A DNA stretch of 21,152 bases from a virus, in IMG/VR virus record IMGVR_UViG_3300022413_000048, positions 1 to 21,152 of that record; one strand, 5' to 3'. Positions within the stretch are counted from its first letter, which is position 1; each line of letters starts with the position of its first letter. The translations under genes and the position numbers were made by a program. The notes under the pieces were generated by a model that worked only from the letters and a program-made list of their open reading frames with translations, ran no database searches and was not told where the DNA came from. Positions 1-6,721 of this stretch are shown piece by piece.

Positions 1-291
1 CTCAAGCTCCCGCTCCAGCTCGGCGATAATTCGACTCATCGATGATATCGCCGCTGGCACATCTTCGAACCGCAAACCGCCACTAGTGTTCTCGTGTGCA
101 GCAACAACCGCCGCCGTTACAGTGTCACGCCAGCTCTCCAGCTCGGCGATGCGCTTATCTTTCTCTTCACACCGCAACGCGCTAAGGGCTCGCTCATCAG
201 CTAATGCCTTCAATCCCATTTTTCGCTCCTCGGCAATGATTTTCTCGCACCTACGTGCTTGTTTTTCCCACGATGTGGTGGCTGATAGCAT
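1..291 (-). CDS. Hypothetical coiled-coil protein (partial, 3' end outside window)
   Basis: An uninterrupted minus-strand frame of 97 codons starts at the ATG at 291-289 and runs off the left edge. The product is rich in Glu, Lys, Arg and Ala and contains the segment IAELE twice, about 45 residues apart, so a helical or coiled-coil protein is likely. Its start overlaps the stop of the upstream gene by one base (TGATG), and GGAGGGG lies just upstream as a ribosome binding site. That places it as a downstream member of the leftward operon. I do not recognise the family, and the missing C-terminus limits the call. Confidence 0.7.
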   Translation of the reverse strand, partial: MLSATTSWEKQARRCEKIIAEERKMGLKALADERALSALRCEEKDKRIAELESWRDTVTAAVVAAHENTSGGLRFEDVPAAISSMSRIIAELERELE

Positions 292-626
292 CACCCCTCC
301 TCCAGCTCGGCCTGCGCCTTCTCGATGGTGAGTTCGCCCAACGCGACCATGGCGGCTAGGATGCGGTACTGTGCTTCGGCGTACAAAGCCATGCTGTCCC
401 ACATGCAATCAAGCGCATCCTCATACCGACACAACCAGAGATCGGGGCGTTCATGGATTTCACTCACCAGCCGCTCAGCCACCAGCGGGAGGAGGGCGGG
501 GTGTTCATCGCCCATTCCATGATCCTCATAGCCTCCCGGAATCCACCAGCAGTCCCAGCCATCGCAGGGCATGCTATGTTCTAATCCAGCCAGCTCACAC
601 GCTTTGCGTAGTGTTTCAGGTTTCAT
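291..626 (-). CDS. Hypothetical phage protein, 111 aa
   Basis: This is a small acidic protein. The N-terminal part has a Trp/Cys/Gly-rich stretch (residues about 20-40, CDGWDCWWIPGGYEDHG), and the rest looks helical, ending in an Ala/Glu-rich tail. The start at 626 is supported by AGGAGGAAAGG directly upstream, and it overlaps the preceding stop as ATGA. I do not recognise a family. It is probably an early accessory gene because it is co-transcribed with the ERF gene. Confidence 0.75.
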   Translation of the reverse strand: MKPETLRKACELAGLEHSMPCDGWDCWWIPGGYEDHGMGDEHPALLPLVAERLVSEIHERPDLWLCRYEDALDCMWDSMALYAEAQYRILAAMVALGELTIEKAQAELEEG

Positions 627-826
627 CCTTTCCTCCTCGCGTGCCCGCGGCGGTTCTCGCGTCTGGTGCGCGCTTTCTTGATCACTCCGTAGTCGTCGTC
701 GTCGAGATGAAACTCCCCGGTGTCGGCGGCCTCTCGGAGCTGGTCGCGGTCGACCAGCCAGTAGAAGGCCAGCCCGACCAGGATGCCGAGAACGAAGGCC
801 ATCAGGTGCGTGAGAAGCGGCACCAT
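623..826 (-). CDS. Small single-pass membrane protein, 67 aa
   Basis: Starting at the ATG at 826 gives 67 residues. One hydrophobic segment (about residues 4-25, around HLMAFVLGILVGLAFYWLV) is followed by an acidic patch with four consecutive Asp and a very basic Arg/Lys tail. It is therefore probably an inner-membrane protein with a cytoplasmic basic C-terminus. AGGAA lies upstream, and the start sits one base after the ERF stop. A longer upstream in-frame extension lacks coding character and overlaps the ERF gene, so I rejected it. A holin or exclusion role is possible, but nothing in the sequence decides it. Confidence 0.7.
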   Translation of the reverse strand: MVPLLTHLMAFVLGILVGLAFYWLVDRDQLREAADTGEFHLDDDDYGVIKKARTRRENRRGHARRKG

Positions 827-827
827 C

Positions 828-1691
828 TCAGTGGTTCCTGTTGTGCCAGTCGGACTCATCGCGGCGGGTCTGCACCATGGACTGGAATTCGCTGTCCTCC
901 TTGATGCGCTTGCGCTCCTTGGTGCTCCACACACCGCCCTTGCTGGGCGCCACCCACAGCGCGGCAACCTCGTCCTTACTGAGCTCAGCGTAGGCCTCGG
1001 CGGCCTTCTCGAGATCGTCGTCGTCGTTTAGCCCATTCTTCACCATCGCCACCGCCGAAAGAACGTCCGGGTCGCGCAGCACGTCCACCATGCGATAGAG
1101 CACCTCAAGGTGCCCGGTGCCGGCGAGACTGCCGGCGTCGTCGTCGTCCTCCGGCTGCAGTCCCAGTGCGTTGGTCAAGCTGTAGCGCTTGCCGTAGGAG
1201 ATCGCCGAGCCCCGGTCCTGCGCGGAGTTCGTGCCGTGCCCGGCGATGCCTGGAATGGATACGCTGGTGGTTTCAGTGTGACCGCTGACATGCGTCACAT
1301 AGCAGGTGACGCGGAGCTCCTCGTCGGCGCTCTCGGTTTCCCATCGGTACGACAGACCGCACTGCAATAGCACTGGCTTGATGGCCCTCAGCACGTCGTC
1401 GAGCGGCGCATAGCGATACATCAGCGTGCCGTCGCGCTTCTTTACCTCCCGCCCTCTCGGGATCGGAGGCACCGAGGCCTGGAATCTAGAAAGCGCGGCG
1501 AAGTATTCCGAGCGCGCTGCTCGCGCGTCCCAGCGCTCCTGCAAGTCCATCAGCTTAGCCAGCTTCTCGACATCGGCGTCGCGGTCGATTGCCTGCGATA
1601 TCAGGTGCCCCGGGGTCATCACAGCGACGGCCTTGTGCTCGGCGGGGTCCACCTCATGGATAACGACTTCAGGTAATGTGATCTCACTCAT
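828..1691 (-). CDS. erf: ERF-family single-strand annealing recombinase
   Basis: The ERF (P22 Erf) family anneals complementary single strands during phage recombination and genome circularisation. The core is at about residues 58-185. It includes YRYAPLDDVLRAIKPVL, GLSYRWET, the VTHVSGHTE strand, and the family-typical GSAISYGKRYSLTNALGL followed by an acidic run (EDDDD). The C-terminal third is variable and charged and may be the oligomerisation or partner-binding part. I prefer the ATG at 1691 (287 aa) because AAAGGA lies eight bases before it; the ATG at 1700 has that motif jammed against it. The start overlaps the preceding gene. This is the main functional anchor of the leftward operon. 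The family call is from motif recognition. Confidence 0.9.
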   Translation of the reverse strand: MSEITLPEVVIHEVDPAEHKAVAVMTPGHLISQAIDRDADVEKLAKLMDLQERWDARAARSEYFAALSRFQASVPPIPRGREVKKRDGTLMYRYAPLDDVLRAIKPVLLQCGLSYRWETESADEELRVTCYVTHVSGHTETTSVSIPGIAGHGTNSAQDRGSAISYGKRYSLTNALGLQPEDDDDAGSLAGTGHLEVLYRMVDVLRDPDVLSAVAMVKNGLNDDDDLEKAAEAYAELSKDEVAALWVAPSKGGVWSTKERKRIKEDSEFQSMVQTRRDESDWHNRNH

Positions 1692-2127
1692 CGCGCTCAT
1701 CCTTTGATGTGTTGCTGGTGTCCGACTGCTGCTTCTTGATCTCCTTCGCAGCGACGCGAAGCATCTGCGCCGCGGACTCGTTCAACCCCTGGCTCTGGCA
1801 ATCGTAGGCTAGGTAGATAGCCCGCGAGAGCGCGTACAGGACCGCCTGGTTCGGACCATCGTGCAGGCAGTCCTCCCAGTAGGATTGGGACGTAAGTTTG
1901 CTCAGGTCCTCCCTGTAGCCCGCGGCGGCGTCGCCGGTCCACTCCCTGACGGTCGGCTGCGGCCCAGGGCTCTCCATGGCTCGCCTCGCCTCGCACACCG
2001 GGCACACAGTCACCCGGCCGGCGGTTGTTACCCACTGCACCATCCGGTGCCCGTCGCTGCACTGCTCAAGCCAGACACGCTCCTGCAGATTGGGGTGGTC
2101 TCCGGCATCGCTGAACACATCGGTCAT
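1684..2127 (-). CDS. Hypothetical protein with putative zinc-binding Cys/His cluster, 147 aa
   Basis: Residues C23, H27, C42 and C45 (the last pair in VCPVCEA) could form a single zinc site near the N-terminus. The C-terminal half looks helical and ends in a polar Lys/Asp/Ser tail. An AGGGAG ribosome binding site precedes the start, which overlaps the upstream stop as ATGA. Its stop overlaps the ERF start, so the two are probably translationally coupled. I do not recognise the family. A helper for recombination is only an inference from position. Confidence 0.7.
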   Translation of the reverse strand: MTDVFSDAGDHPNLQERVWLEQCSDGHRMVQWVTTAGRVTVCPVCEARRAMESPGPQPTVREWTGDAAAGYREDLSKLTSQSYWEDCLHDGPNQAVLYALSRAIYLAYDCQSQGLNESAAQMLRVAAKEIKKQQSDTSNTSKDERDE

Positions 2128-2360
2128 GGTGTGCCGCTCCCTGTGCCCAGCGAGACCAGCAGCGGCGCGTCCGTGCGCAGGCCGCGGCGCTTGAGTTCCT
2201 CGTGCACCGGCAGCGCCTTGCGGCGACAGCGGCTGTGCGCAGCGCGCTCGCGGGCAGCGCTCTCGGGATAGTCCCAGCCGGCCACGTAGTACGACAGGTC
2301 ATTGCCGTAGCTGTTGCCGACGGCGATGAGGTCCTCGTCGGTGAGGTGCCGCAGCGCCAT
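2124..2360 (-). CDS. Hypothetical protein, 78 aa
   Basis: The ATG at 2360 overlaps the upstream stop by one base (TGATG), and AGGAG lies about ten bases before it. The product begins MALRHLTDEDLIAVGNSYGN and has a basic middle (SRCRRKALPVHEELKRRG). The longer upstream extension in this frame is Arg-rich and lies inside the next gene, so it is a shadow. This resembles the small helical phage proteins common in early operons. I can assign no function. Confidence 0.65.
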   Translation of the reverse strand: MALRHLTDEDLIAVGNSYGNDLSYYVAGWDYPESAARERAAHSRCRRKALPVHEELKRRGLRTDAPLLVSLGTGSGTP

Positions 2361-2617
2361 CACCACGACAGCTCCTCGTCGAAGTCCAGCTCGTCGACCT
2401 CCGTGCCGCCGCCGCTGTCGTCGTGCTCGGACTCGTAGGTCTGTATCGCATCGCGCACGGTGCCGGCGATGACCTTGTAGAGTTCCTCGTCCGCGCGCCA
2501 CTGATTCGCGATGTCGTCGATCATCCTGTCGGCGTCGTCGACCCGCGCGGCGGCGTCGCTGACGCTGATGCTGGGATGCCCCCACACCTGCTCTTCGATT
2601 GCCTGATAGATGCTCAT
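2360..2617 (-). CDS. Hypothetical acidic helical protein, 85 aa
   Basis: The start at 2617 has a good AAGGAGA site upstream and overlaps the preceding stop as ATGA. The product is helical, with an acidic tail (VDELDFDEELSW). I do not recognise the family. The acidic tail could mediate contact with a DNA-binding partner, but that is speculation. It is an ordinary member of the leftward operon. Confidence 0.7.
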   Translation of the reverse strand: MSIYQAIEEQVWGHPSISVSDAAARVDDADRMIDDIANQWRADEELYKVIAGTVRDAIQTYESEHDDSGGGTEVDELDFDEELSW

Positions 2618-2832
2618 GGTGAAGTCTCCTTGACGACGTAGGTGGTGCCGTCGAGTTTTTCGAGAGAGAAGCCGCCGTACTGCGAGTGCCACAGCATCAG
2701 GTCGGCCTTGGTGATCTGCTGGGTTCGCAGGGTGATGTTCAGCTTGGCGCGGTCGCCTTTCTTCGAGAGCCAGCGAAGCAGGCGCTCATAGTCATGGTCC
2801 GGCGCGCGGGTCAGGTGGTAGGGGCTAGACAC
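2614..2832 (-). CDS. Hypothetical protein, 72 aa (GTG start)
   Basis: The C-terminal coding region is clear: a helical segment RLLRWLSKKGDRAKLNITLR, then a short beta-like segment ending TTYVVKETSP. No ATG fits downstream of the previous stop. The GTG at 2832 lies eight bases inside the preceding gene and gives a protein beginning MSSPYHLTRA. The ribosome binding site is weak (GGTGG), so translation may depend on coupling. Upstream of this GTG the frame becomes Arg/Pro-rich and loses coding character. The function is unknown. Confidence 0.55.
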   Translation of the reverse strand: MSSPYHLTRAPDHDYERLLRWLSKKGDRAKLNITLRTQQITKADLMLWHSQYGGFSLEKLDGTTYVVKETSP

Positions 2833-3058
2833 GACGGCCACCACTGGCGCTGTGCAGCTTGGCCCCGACACCTTCCCGGGTCTCGGACAGGACCCGCAGC
2901 ACCGCCTCGGTGCTTGCGGTCGGCCCGTGCGCCTTGAGTCGCTGCCGAATCTCGGTCTCACCCAGACCCAGCGCCATCAGCATGTGCCGGATGTCGTCGA
3001 GGGTGATTGAATCCAGCATCTGCCGCTCAAGGTGAGCCCTCGCGTGTAGGCCGCTCAT
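2825..3058 (-). CDS. Hypothetical helical protein, 77 aa
   Basis: The ATG at 3058 overlaps the upstream stop as ATGA and has AAGGGA upstream. The product is predicted to be largely helical: LDDIRHMLMALGLGETEIRQ, then a second helix around STEAVLRVLSETREG. The two-helix pattern loosely recalls DNA-binding or small regulatory phage proteins, but I see no definite HTH signature. The function is unknown. Confidence 0.65.
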   Translation of the reverse strand: MSGLHARAHLERQMLDSITLDDIRHMLMALGLGETEIRQRLKAHGPTASTEAVLRVLSETREGVGAKLHSASGGRRV

Positions 3059-3240
3059 GATGTGGTTTCCCTTTGCGGGAACATGTGATCCTCGATGGCG
3101 TCTCGCAGTGCGTCCGGATAGGCGTCACCCATGGCAATTTCTGCGTCCTGATGTTTCCGTAGCAGCACCGCCAGGTCCCAAAGCTCGCCAAACGTCATTC
3201 GATCTAGCCGCGCCCGGTAGATGCTCTGATGTGTGCTCAT
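3055..3240 (-). CDS. First gene of leftward operon, hypothetical, 61 aa
   Basis: The start at 3240 has AGGAAG six bases upstream and is the first gene after the leftward promoter (3283-3311). The product is a small helical protein (MTFGELWDLAVLLRKHQDAE, then an acidic segment). An upstream extension of the same frame runs through the promoter and is not coding. In lambdoid-like layouts this place often holds an early regulator or host-takeover protein. No family is recognised. Confidence 0.7.
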   Translation of the reverse strand: MSTHQSIYRARLDRMTFGELWDLAVLLRKHQDAEIAMGDAYPDALRDAIEDHMFPQRETTS

Positions 3241-3282
3241 GTCTGCTTCCTGGTGTCTGGGCGTTGTCACTTGATGGCTAGC

Positions 3283-3311
3283 ATGATACTGATAGTGACC
3301 GATGGGGTCAA
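3283..3311 (-). promoter_or_regulatory. Leftward early promoter, sigma70-like
   Basis: Read on the minus strand, a -35 box TTGACC (plus-strand 3306-3311) is followed by a 17-base spacer and a -10 box TATCAT (3283-3288). It faces the leftward operon starting at 3240. The interval between the divergent genes (3241-3335) also holds TGATA at 3284, 3290 and 3321, TGATG at 3272, a GTCACT/AGTGAC inverted repeat (3266-3271 and 3294-3299), and the palindrome GCTAGC at 3277-3282. These are candidate operator half-sites. On the plus strand a weaker candidate has TTGTCA at 3264-3269 with GATACT at 3285-3290, but its 15-base spacing is short. Confidence 0.6.
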
Positions 3312-3335
3312 GCACTTTCGTGATAGAGGATTGTG

Positions 3336-3524
3336 ATGCCGGACACACTCAAGCAGGTGGTCGAGGAGCTGAACCAGCGCAAGGGCGAGTGGCCCCAGAT
3401 TGCGCAGGAGGCCGGTGTCTCCTATTCCTGGCTCTGCAAGCTCGCGCAGGGGGTCATCCAGAACCCGCGCTATCTGCACCTGCAGAAGCTGGCGCGGGTC
3501 CTGCTGTCGCCTGAGGCGGCCTAG
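3336..3524 (+). CDS. Small helix-turn-helix regulator, Cro-like position, 62 aa
   Basis: The ATG at 3336 is five bases after an AGAGGA site; the GTG at 3333 would be too close. The region around residues 18-40 (EWPQIAQEAGVSYSWLCKLA) has the shape of an XRE/Cro-type HTH, followed by a helix, and the protein is only the DNA-binding domain. It is the first gene of the rightward operon and divergent from the leftward operon, as Cro is in lambdoid phages. It therefore probably binds the sites in 3241-3335. No partner repressor gene is visible in the window. Confidence 0.75.
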   Translation: MPDTLKQVVEELNQRKGEWPQIAQEAGVSYSWLCKLAQGVIQNPRYLHLQKLARVLLSPEAA

Positions 3525-3526
3525 CC

Positions 3527-3757
3527 GTGCGCAGAGGCCCCAGGAGGCCCTCGAAGCGCGAGGTCAACGCCGCGCTTGCGTGGCTGGCGACACTGCGACA
3601 GGAGGGCCCACAGCCGGCCGAGGGCAGCCTCACAGCGCCCTGCCCCGAGTGCATGCACCGCATGGGCTGCAAGCAGCGGCTCTGCCAGCACCCCGAGGCC
3701 TGCATCTGCCGCGGGCCATCCTGCGACAAGTGCCGACAAGAGAGCCTGCCGCTGTGA
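3527..3757 (+). CDS. Cys-rich putative zinc-binding protein, 76 aa (GTG start)
   Basis: The start is GTG at 3527, two bases after the regulator stop. The N-terminus is basic (MRRGPRRPSKREV) with a short helix. The C-terminal half has eight cysteines at about residues 39, 42, 48, 53, 59, 61, 66 and 69 (CPEC, CIC and CDKC among them), enough for two zinc sites. A nucleic-acid-binding or regulatory role is plausible but not shown. The stop overlaps the next GTG start as GTGA, so translation is probably coupled. Confidence 0.6.
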   Translation: MRRGPRRPSKREVNAALAWLATLRQEGPQPAEGSLTAPCPECMHRMGCKQRLCQHPEACICRGPSCDKCRQESLPL

Positions 3758-4134
3758 GTGTGTTCCCCACTTGGCCGCTCATGCATTACACGTCACTGGA
3801 CGACAGGGCCCAGAAGGCTGCAAGCCCCGTCGCTAGGCAGGATGCGTGGGTCTATTGCTGGTGTCTCAAGCAAATGCTCCCGCCAGATGCGCCCCGCGCC
3901 TGCGGCGAGGACGCCTTCGAGTGCGCCTTGGTCCCCCGCGGATATCGGTTTGGGGTCCTCAATCCAGCGCATATGTGCGACGGGGTCCCTGGGGAGGTCG
4001 ACAGTTCCCGCTACCGGGCGCACCTGCCGCTGCGCTCGATGGGGCACTCCCCGGAGGTGGAGCAAGAAGACTGGCTAGCGAGGAAGCTCTCGGTCGCCCG
4101 GCAGAGGTGCTACGGGAGGCTCGACTTTGAATAG
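3754..4134 (+). CDS. Hypothetical protein, 126 aa (GTG start)
   Basis: The GTG at 3754 overlaps the previous stop. The product starts MSVFPTWPLMHYTSLDD and has aromatic and Cys residues (WVYCWCLKQML, ACGEDAFECAL), then a charged C-terminal helix. The ATG at 3781 is an alternative start. The reading frame stays open far upstream but loses coding character there. I do not recognise it. It is part of the early rightward operon leading to the replication genes. Confidence 0.55.
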   Translation: MSVFPTWPLMHYTSLDDRAQKAASPVARQDAWVYCWCLKQMLPPDAPRACGEDAFECALVPRGYRFGVLNPAHMCDGVPGEVDSSRYRAHLPLRSMGHSPEVEQEDWLARKLSVARQRCYGRLDFE

Positions 4135-4462
4135 CCAGTCGAGGGGGAAGTCGCCGCCCTTCAGCAAGCATCTCCGCCCGGGCTACCCAGAGCTGACGGT
4201 CTATGTCGGCTCCAAGGCCTGGCGCAGGGCCCGCGACGCAAGCCACACCGCCCGCGAGGGCCGCGCCGTGGCCTGCCCCCCGGACTCCGACCCGGCCTGT
4301 TTCACGTGGAGCAAGGCGACCTTCGGGCTACCGGTGCTCGTGGTCCGCGCTGGGGTCTCTGACCCGGAGCAGGAACTGCGGCTGGCGGCGAGCCTTTTCC
4401 GAGACGGCGCGACCCGCGTGGTCGTCATAGGAGGAGAGACACCGACCCATGTCTACCGATGA
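4127..4462 (+). CDS. Conserved hypothetical phage protein, 111 aa (TTG start)
   Basis: The TTG at 4127 is the only sensible start and has GGGAGG seven bases upstream; it overlaps the previous gene by eight bases. The product has alternating strands and helices: LTVYVGSKAWRRARD, CPPDSDPACFTW, GLPVLVVRAG, then RVVVIGGETPTHVYR at the C-terminus. This looks like a small alpha/beta fold. I recall similar short proteins beside phage helicases, but I know of no established function. The stop overlaps the helicase gene start by 14 bases. Confidence 0.6.
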   Translation: MNSQSRGKSPPFSKHLRPGYPELTVYVGSKAWRRARDASHTAREGRAVACPPDSDPACFTWSKATFGLPVLVVRAGVSDPEQELRLAASLFRDGATRVVVIGGETPTHVYR

Positions 4463-5576
4463 GAAGGACCGCGCCGGAGCATCGGACATGAGCCCGCAGC
4501 GGCTCGCGGAGGTCACCGGGATCCCCCTGCCGGCGAGACCGAAGCTGGTGCCCGCGACCAAGATGCTCGAGCGCGCCGGGCCGCCGGACTTCCTCATCCA
4601 GGGGCTGATGGAGAAGGACACCTACGGTGTGCTGTTCGGCAAGTGGGGCGCCGGCAAGTCCCTGGTGGCGCTGGATTGGGCGCTGCGGATCTCCCTGGGG
4701 CTGCCGGTGCAGGGCCGCAAGACCGAGCAGGGCCCGGTCGTGTACGTGGTCGGCGAGGGCCACGGGGGGATCGCGCGGCGCATCGCCGCCTGGCAGGCGC
4801 TCACGGGCTACCAGGTCAACGACCTGCTGGTGTTCACCGAGCAGGCGGTCCCGATCGGCGACGAGCAGGCCGTGCAGCTCCTGCACCAGGAGATACGGGC
4901 GCACGTCGCGCGCTGGGGGCGGAATCCGGCGGCCATCTTCAGTGACACCCTGGCGCGTAACTTCGGGCCCGGGGACGAGAACTCGAACTCGGACATGGGC
5001 CAGCACGTCATGATGGTCGACCGCTGGCTGCGAACACCCTTCGGGGCCACCGTGCTGGAACTCCACCATCCCGGGCACCAGGAGTCCGAGCGCGGTCGCG
5101 GCGCCAGCGCCCTGCCGGCGGCCTGCGACTTCGAGTACCGGTTGGAGGCCAGCGGCCCGGAGCTGACCCTGGCCACGACCAAGACCAAGGACTTCGAGCC
5201 GCCCCCGGCGCTGCGCTACCGCATCGAGCCTGTGAAGCTCTCTGTTGGCACCGACGAGTTCGGGCACCCAACCCAGCGCTATGAGTCCGCTGCGGTCTCT
5301 GAGAGCGGCGAGGTGGCCGACAGCGGTGCTTCCGGGGAGGTTCGAGACGAGGCCCTCGATGTCCTGCGGGCGATCTACCGCGACCACCAGGACACACTGG
5401 ACGCTGCCGCGCTGCCGGTCGAGCAGGCCCGGGTCAGCACCCGGGAGTGGCGCGTGCGGCTCGTGGAGGAGGGAATTCTCAGTGGGAAATACGCCAAGCA
5501 GGACTTTTACAAAATCAGGCAGCGGCTGCAGAAAGCGGGCTCGGTTCGCTTCGACGGCCGCTATGTGTACCTCTGA
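4449..5576 (+). CDS. RepA-like AAA (AAA_25) replicative helicase/ATPase
   Basis: A RecA-fold ATPase of 375 residues. Walker A is GKWGAGKS at 64-71. The family-typical GEGHGGIARR is at 102-111. The Walker B-like strand AAIFSDTLAR at 161-170 carries D166. The ELHHPGH sensor-like motif is at 204-210, followed by RGRGASAL. The C-terminal ~100 residues look like a separate winged-helix-like domain (REWRVRLVEEGILS...). Members of this family are hexameric DNA helicases or loaders in phage and plasmid replication. AGGAGGAGAG lies about ten bases before the ATG. The stop codon overlaps two possible starts of the next gene region. Confidence 0.85.
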   Translation: MSTDEKDRAGASDMSPQRLAEVTGIPLPARPKLVPATKMLERAGPPDFLIQGLMEKDTYGVLFGKWGAGKSLVALDWALRISLGLPVQGRKTEQGPVVYVVGEGHGGIARRIAAWQALTGYQVNDLLVFTEQAVPIGDEQAVQLLHQEIRAHVARWGRNPAAIFSDTLARNFGPGDENSNSDMGQHVMMVDRWLRTPFGATVLELHHPGHQESERGRGASALPAACDFEYRLEASGPELTLATTKTKDFEPPPALRYRIEPVKLSVGTDEFGHPTQRYESAAVSESGEVADSGASGEVRDEALDVLRAIYRDHQDTLDAAALPVEQARVSTREWRVRLVEEGILSGKYAKQDFYKIRQRLQKAGSVRFDGRYVYL

Positions 5577-6648
5577 TGTGGCTGCTACCCGAGCAACTGC
5601 GCTCTCTGTCTTCTCTGGCGTCGGAGGGCTCGACCTCGGATGGGAGTGCGCCACCGCCGGACGGGTTGTGGGCTACGTCGAGCGGGACGTGTTCGCAGCG
5701 AGCCTGCTCCTGGACAGGATGGAGGACGAGGCCCTGGAGCCGGCGCCTGTCTGGGCGGGCGACATCACCGAGCTCGACCTTGCCCCATTTCAGGGGGTGG
5801 AGTGGGTGCTCGGGGGCTTCCCCTGCCAGGACATCAGCCAAGCCGGGACCGGGGCCGGCATCAGCGGCGAGCGCTCCGGGCTCTGGTCAGAGCTTTTCCG
5901 CGCCTATCGCGACAGTGGAGCCCGGTACCTGTTCGCTGAGAACGTCTCAGCAATCACTATTCGAGGACTCGACCGCGTTCTGCACGACCTTGCCGAAATC
6001 GGGTGCGCTGCGGAGTGGCTCTGCCTACGAGCGTCCGATGTTGGCGCCCCGCACCGGCGCGAGCGCTGTTTCATACTCGCGGAACGAGTACCCGACGCCG
6101 AGCGCGACGCCCTACGGCAGCAGCCAGAACGAGGGCCAGGTGGAGCACAGTCGCCCGAGCAAGGGGACCCCGAGCCTCGATACCTGGGCGCGGCAGATGT
6201 GGCCGACGGTGACCGCGGGCGACGCGAAATCGAGCGGGAGCCGGAACGCGCCAGGGTCGGCGGCGCATCAGGGAGTGAGTCTCAGCGATGCGGTCAGCAC
6301 CGGGGACAGCGCGGGGCGGCGATGGGCGACACCGGCGGCGCGGGACTATCGGACGCCCAATTCCGCCGAGAGCCAAGCCCGACGGGCGGAGGGCAGGGAG
6401 ACAGCCGGGCAGCAGCTCGTGAATCAGGTCGAGCACTCTTTCCTCCCGGTCCCCAGGGAGACTGGGGAGACATCGAGCCCGCCCTCCAGCCGGCGATTGA
6501 ACCCGGGCTTCGTGTCCTGGCTGATGGGGCTCCCCTGGTGGTGGACGCATCCCGAGCGGACCAGCTTCGCTGCCTCGGAAATGGCGTCGTACCGCTACAG
6601 GCTGCGGTCGCTCTACGAGAGTTGCTGCGGCGCATCAAACAGCAGTAA
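5563..6648 (+). CDS. C5-cytosine DNA methyltransferase
   Basis: This enzyme transfers a methyl group from SAM to cytosine C5. Numbered from the ATG at 5563 (361 aa), motif I is VFSGVGGLDLGWE (16-28), motif IV is GGFPCQDIS with catalytic C88, motif VI is ENV (126-128), motif VIII is HRRERCF (164-170), and motif X is RCLGNGVVP (about 336-344). The GTG at 5578 is an alternative start; neither start has a clear ribosome binding site, so coupling to the helicase is likely. Residues about 176-320, where the target-recognition domain should be, are oddly rich in Arg, Glu, Gly and Gln and look disordered. The same DNA in another frame encodes conserved-looking motifs. The likely role is modifying phage DNA against host restriction. 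Confidence 0.9.
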   Translation: MCTSDVAATRATALSVFSGVGGLDLGWECATAGRVVGYVERDVFAASLLLDRMEDEALEPAPVWAGDITELDLAPFQGVEWVLGGFPCQDISQAGTGAGISGERSGLWSELFRAYRDSGARYLFAENVSAITIRGLDRVLHDLAEIGCAAEWLCLRASDVGAPHRRERCFILAERVPDAERDALRQQPERGPGGAQSPEQGDPEPRYLGAADVADGDRGRREIEREPERARVGGASGSESQRCGQHRGQRGAAMGDTGGAGLSDAQFRREPSPTGGGQGDSRAAARESGRALFPPGPQGDWGDIEPALQPAIEPGLRVLADGAPLVVDASRADQLRCLGNGVVPLQAAVALRELLRRIKQQ

Positions 6649-6721
6649 ATCCGCATTGCTCGCAAAGGTAGCCAAGGTAGCCAGTACATCCGCAAAAGGT
6701 AGCCAGGAGGTAGCGAGGTAG
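5576..6721 (+). CDS. Overlapping +1-frame ORF with methyltransferase-associated motifs, 381 aa
   Basis: A second frame is open across the whole methyltransferase gene. It has an ATG at 5576 that shares its A with the helicase stop (TGATG) and ends at the TAG at 6719-6721. From residue about 130 it carries motifs I recognise from phage proteins often annotated as methyltransferase-like: LPKSGALRSGSAYERP, YPTPSATPYGSS (172-183), MWPTVTAGDAKSSGS (208-222), WATPAARDYRTPNS (250-263) and RLNPGFVSWLMGLPWWWT (307-324). Residues 1-130 look like a shadow of the methyltransferase frame. Either this is a true overprinted gene, or only its distal part is used, by frameshifting or an internal start. The family match is from memory and needs a search. 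Confidence 0.45.
   Translation: MWLLPEQLRSLSSLASEGSTSDGSAPPPDGLWATSSGTCSQRACSWTGWRTRPWSRRLSGRATSPSSTLPHFRGWSGCSGASPARTSAKPGPGPASAASAPGSGQSFSAPIATVEPGTCSLRTSQQSLFEDSTAFCTTLPKSGALRSGSAYERPMLAPRTGASAVSYSRNEYPTPSATPYGSSQNEGQVEHSRPSKGTPSLDTWARQMWPTVTAGDAKSSGSRNAPGSAAHQGVSLSDAVSTGDSAGRRWATPAARDYRTPNSAESQARRAEGRETAGQQLVNQVEHSFLPVPRETGETSSPPSSRRLNPGFVSWLMGLPWWWTHPERTSFAASEMASYRYRLRSLYESCCGASNSSKSALLAKVAKVASTSAKGSQEVAR

Noticed and set aside
4425-5654. Long minus-strand open frame opposite the helicase gene
   Set aside because: It mirrors the codon bias of the helicase, has low-complexity Leu/Arg/Gly/Val-rich composition, no domain and no ribosome binding site. It is a shadow of GC-rich coding DNA.
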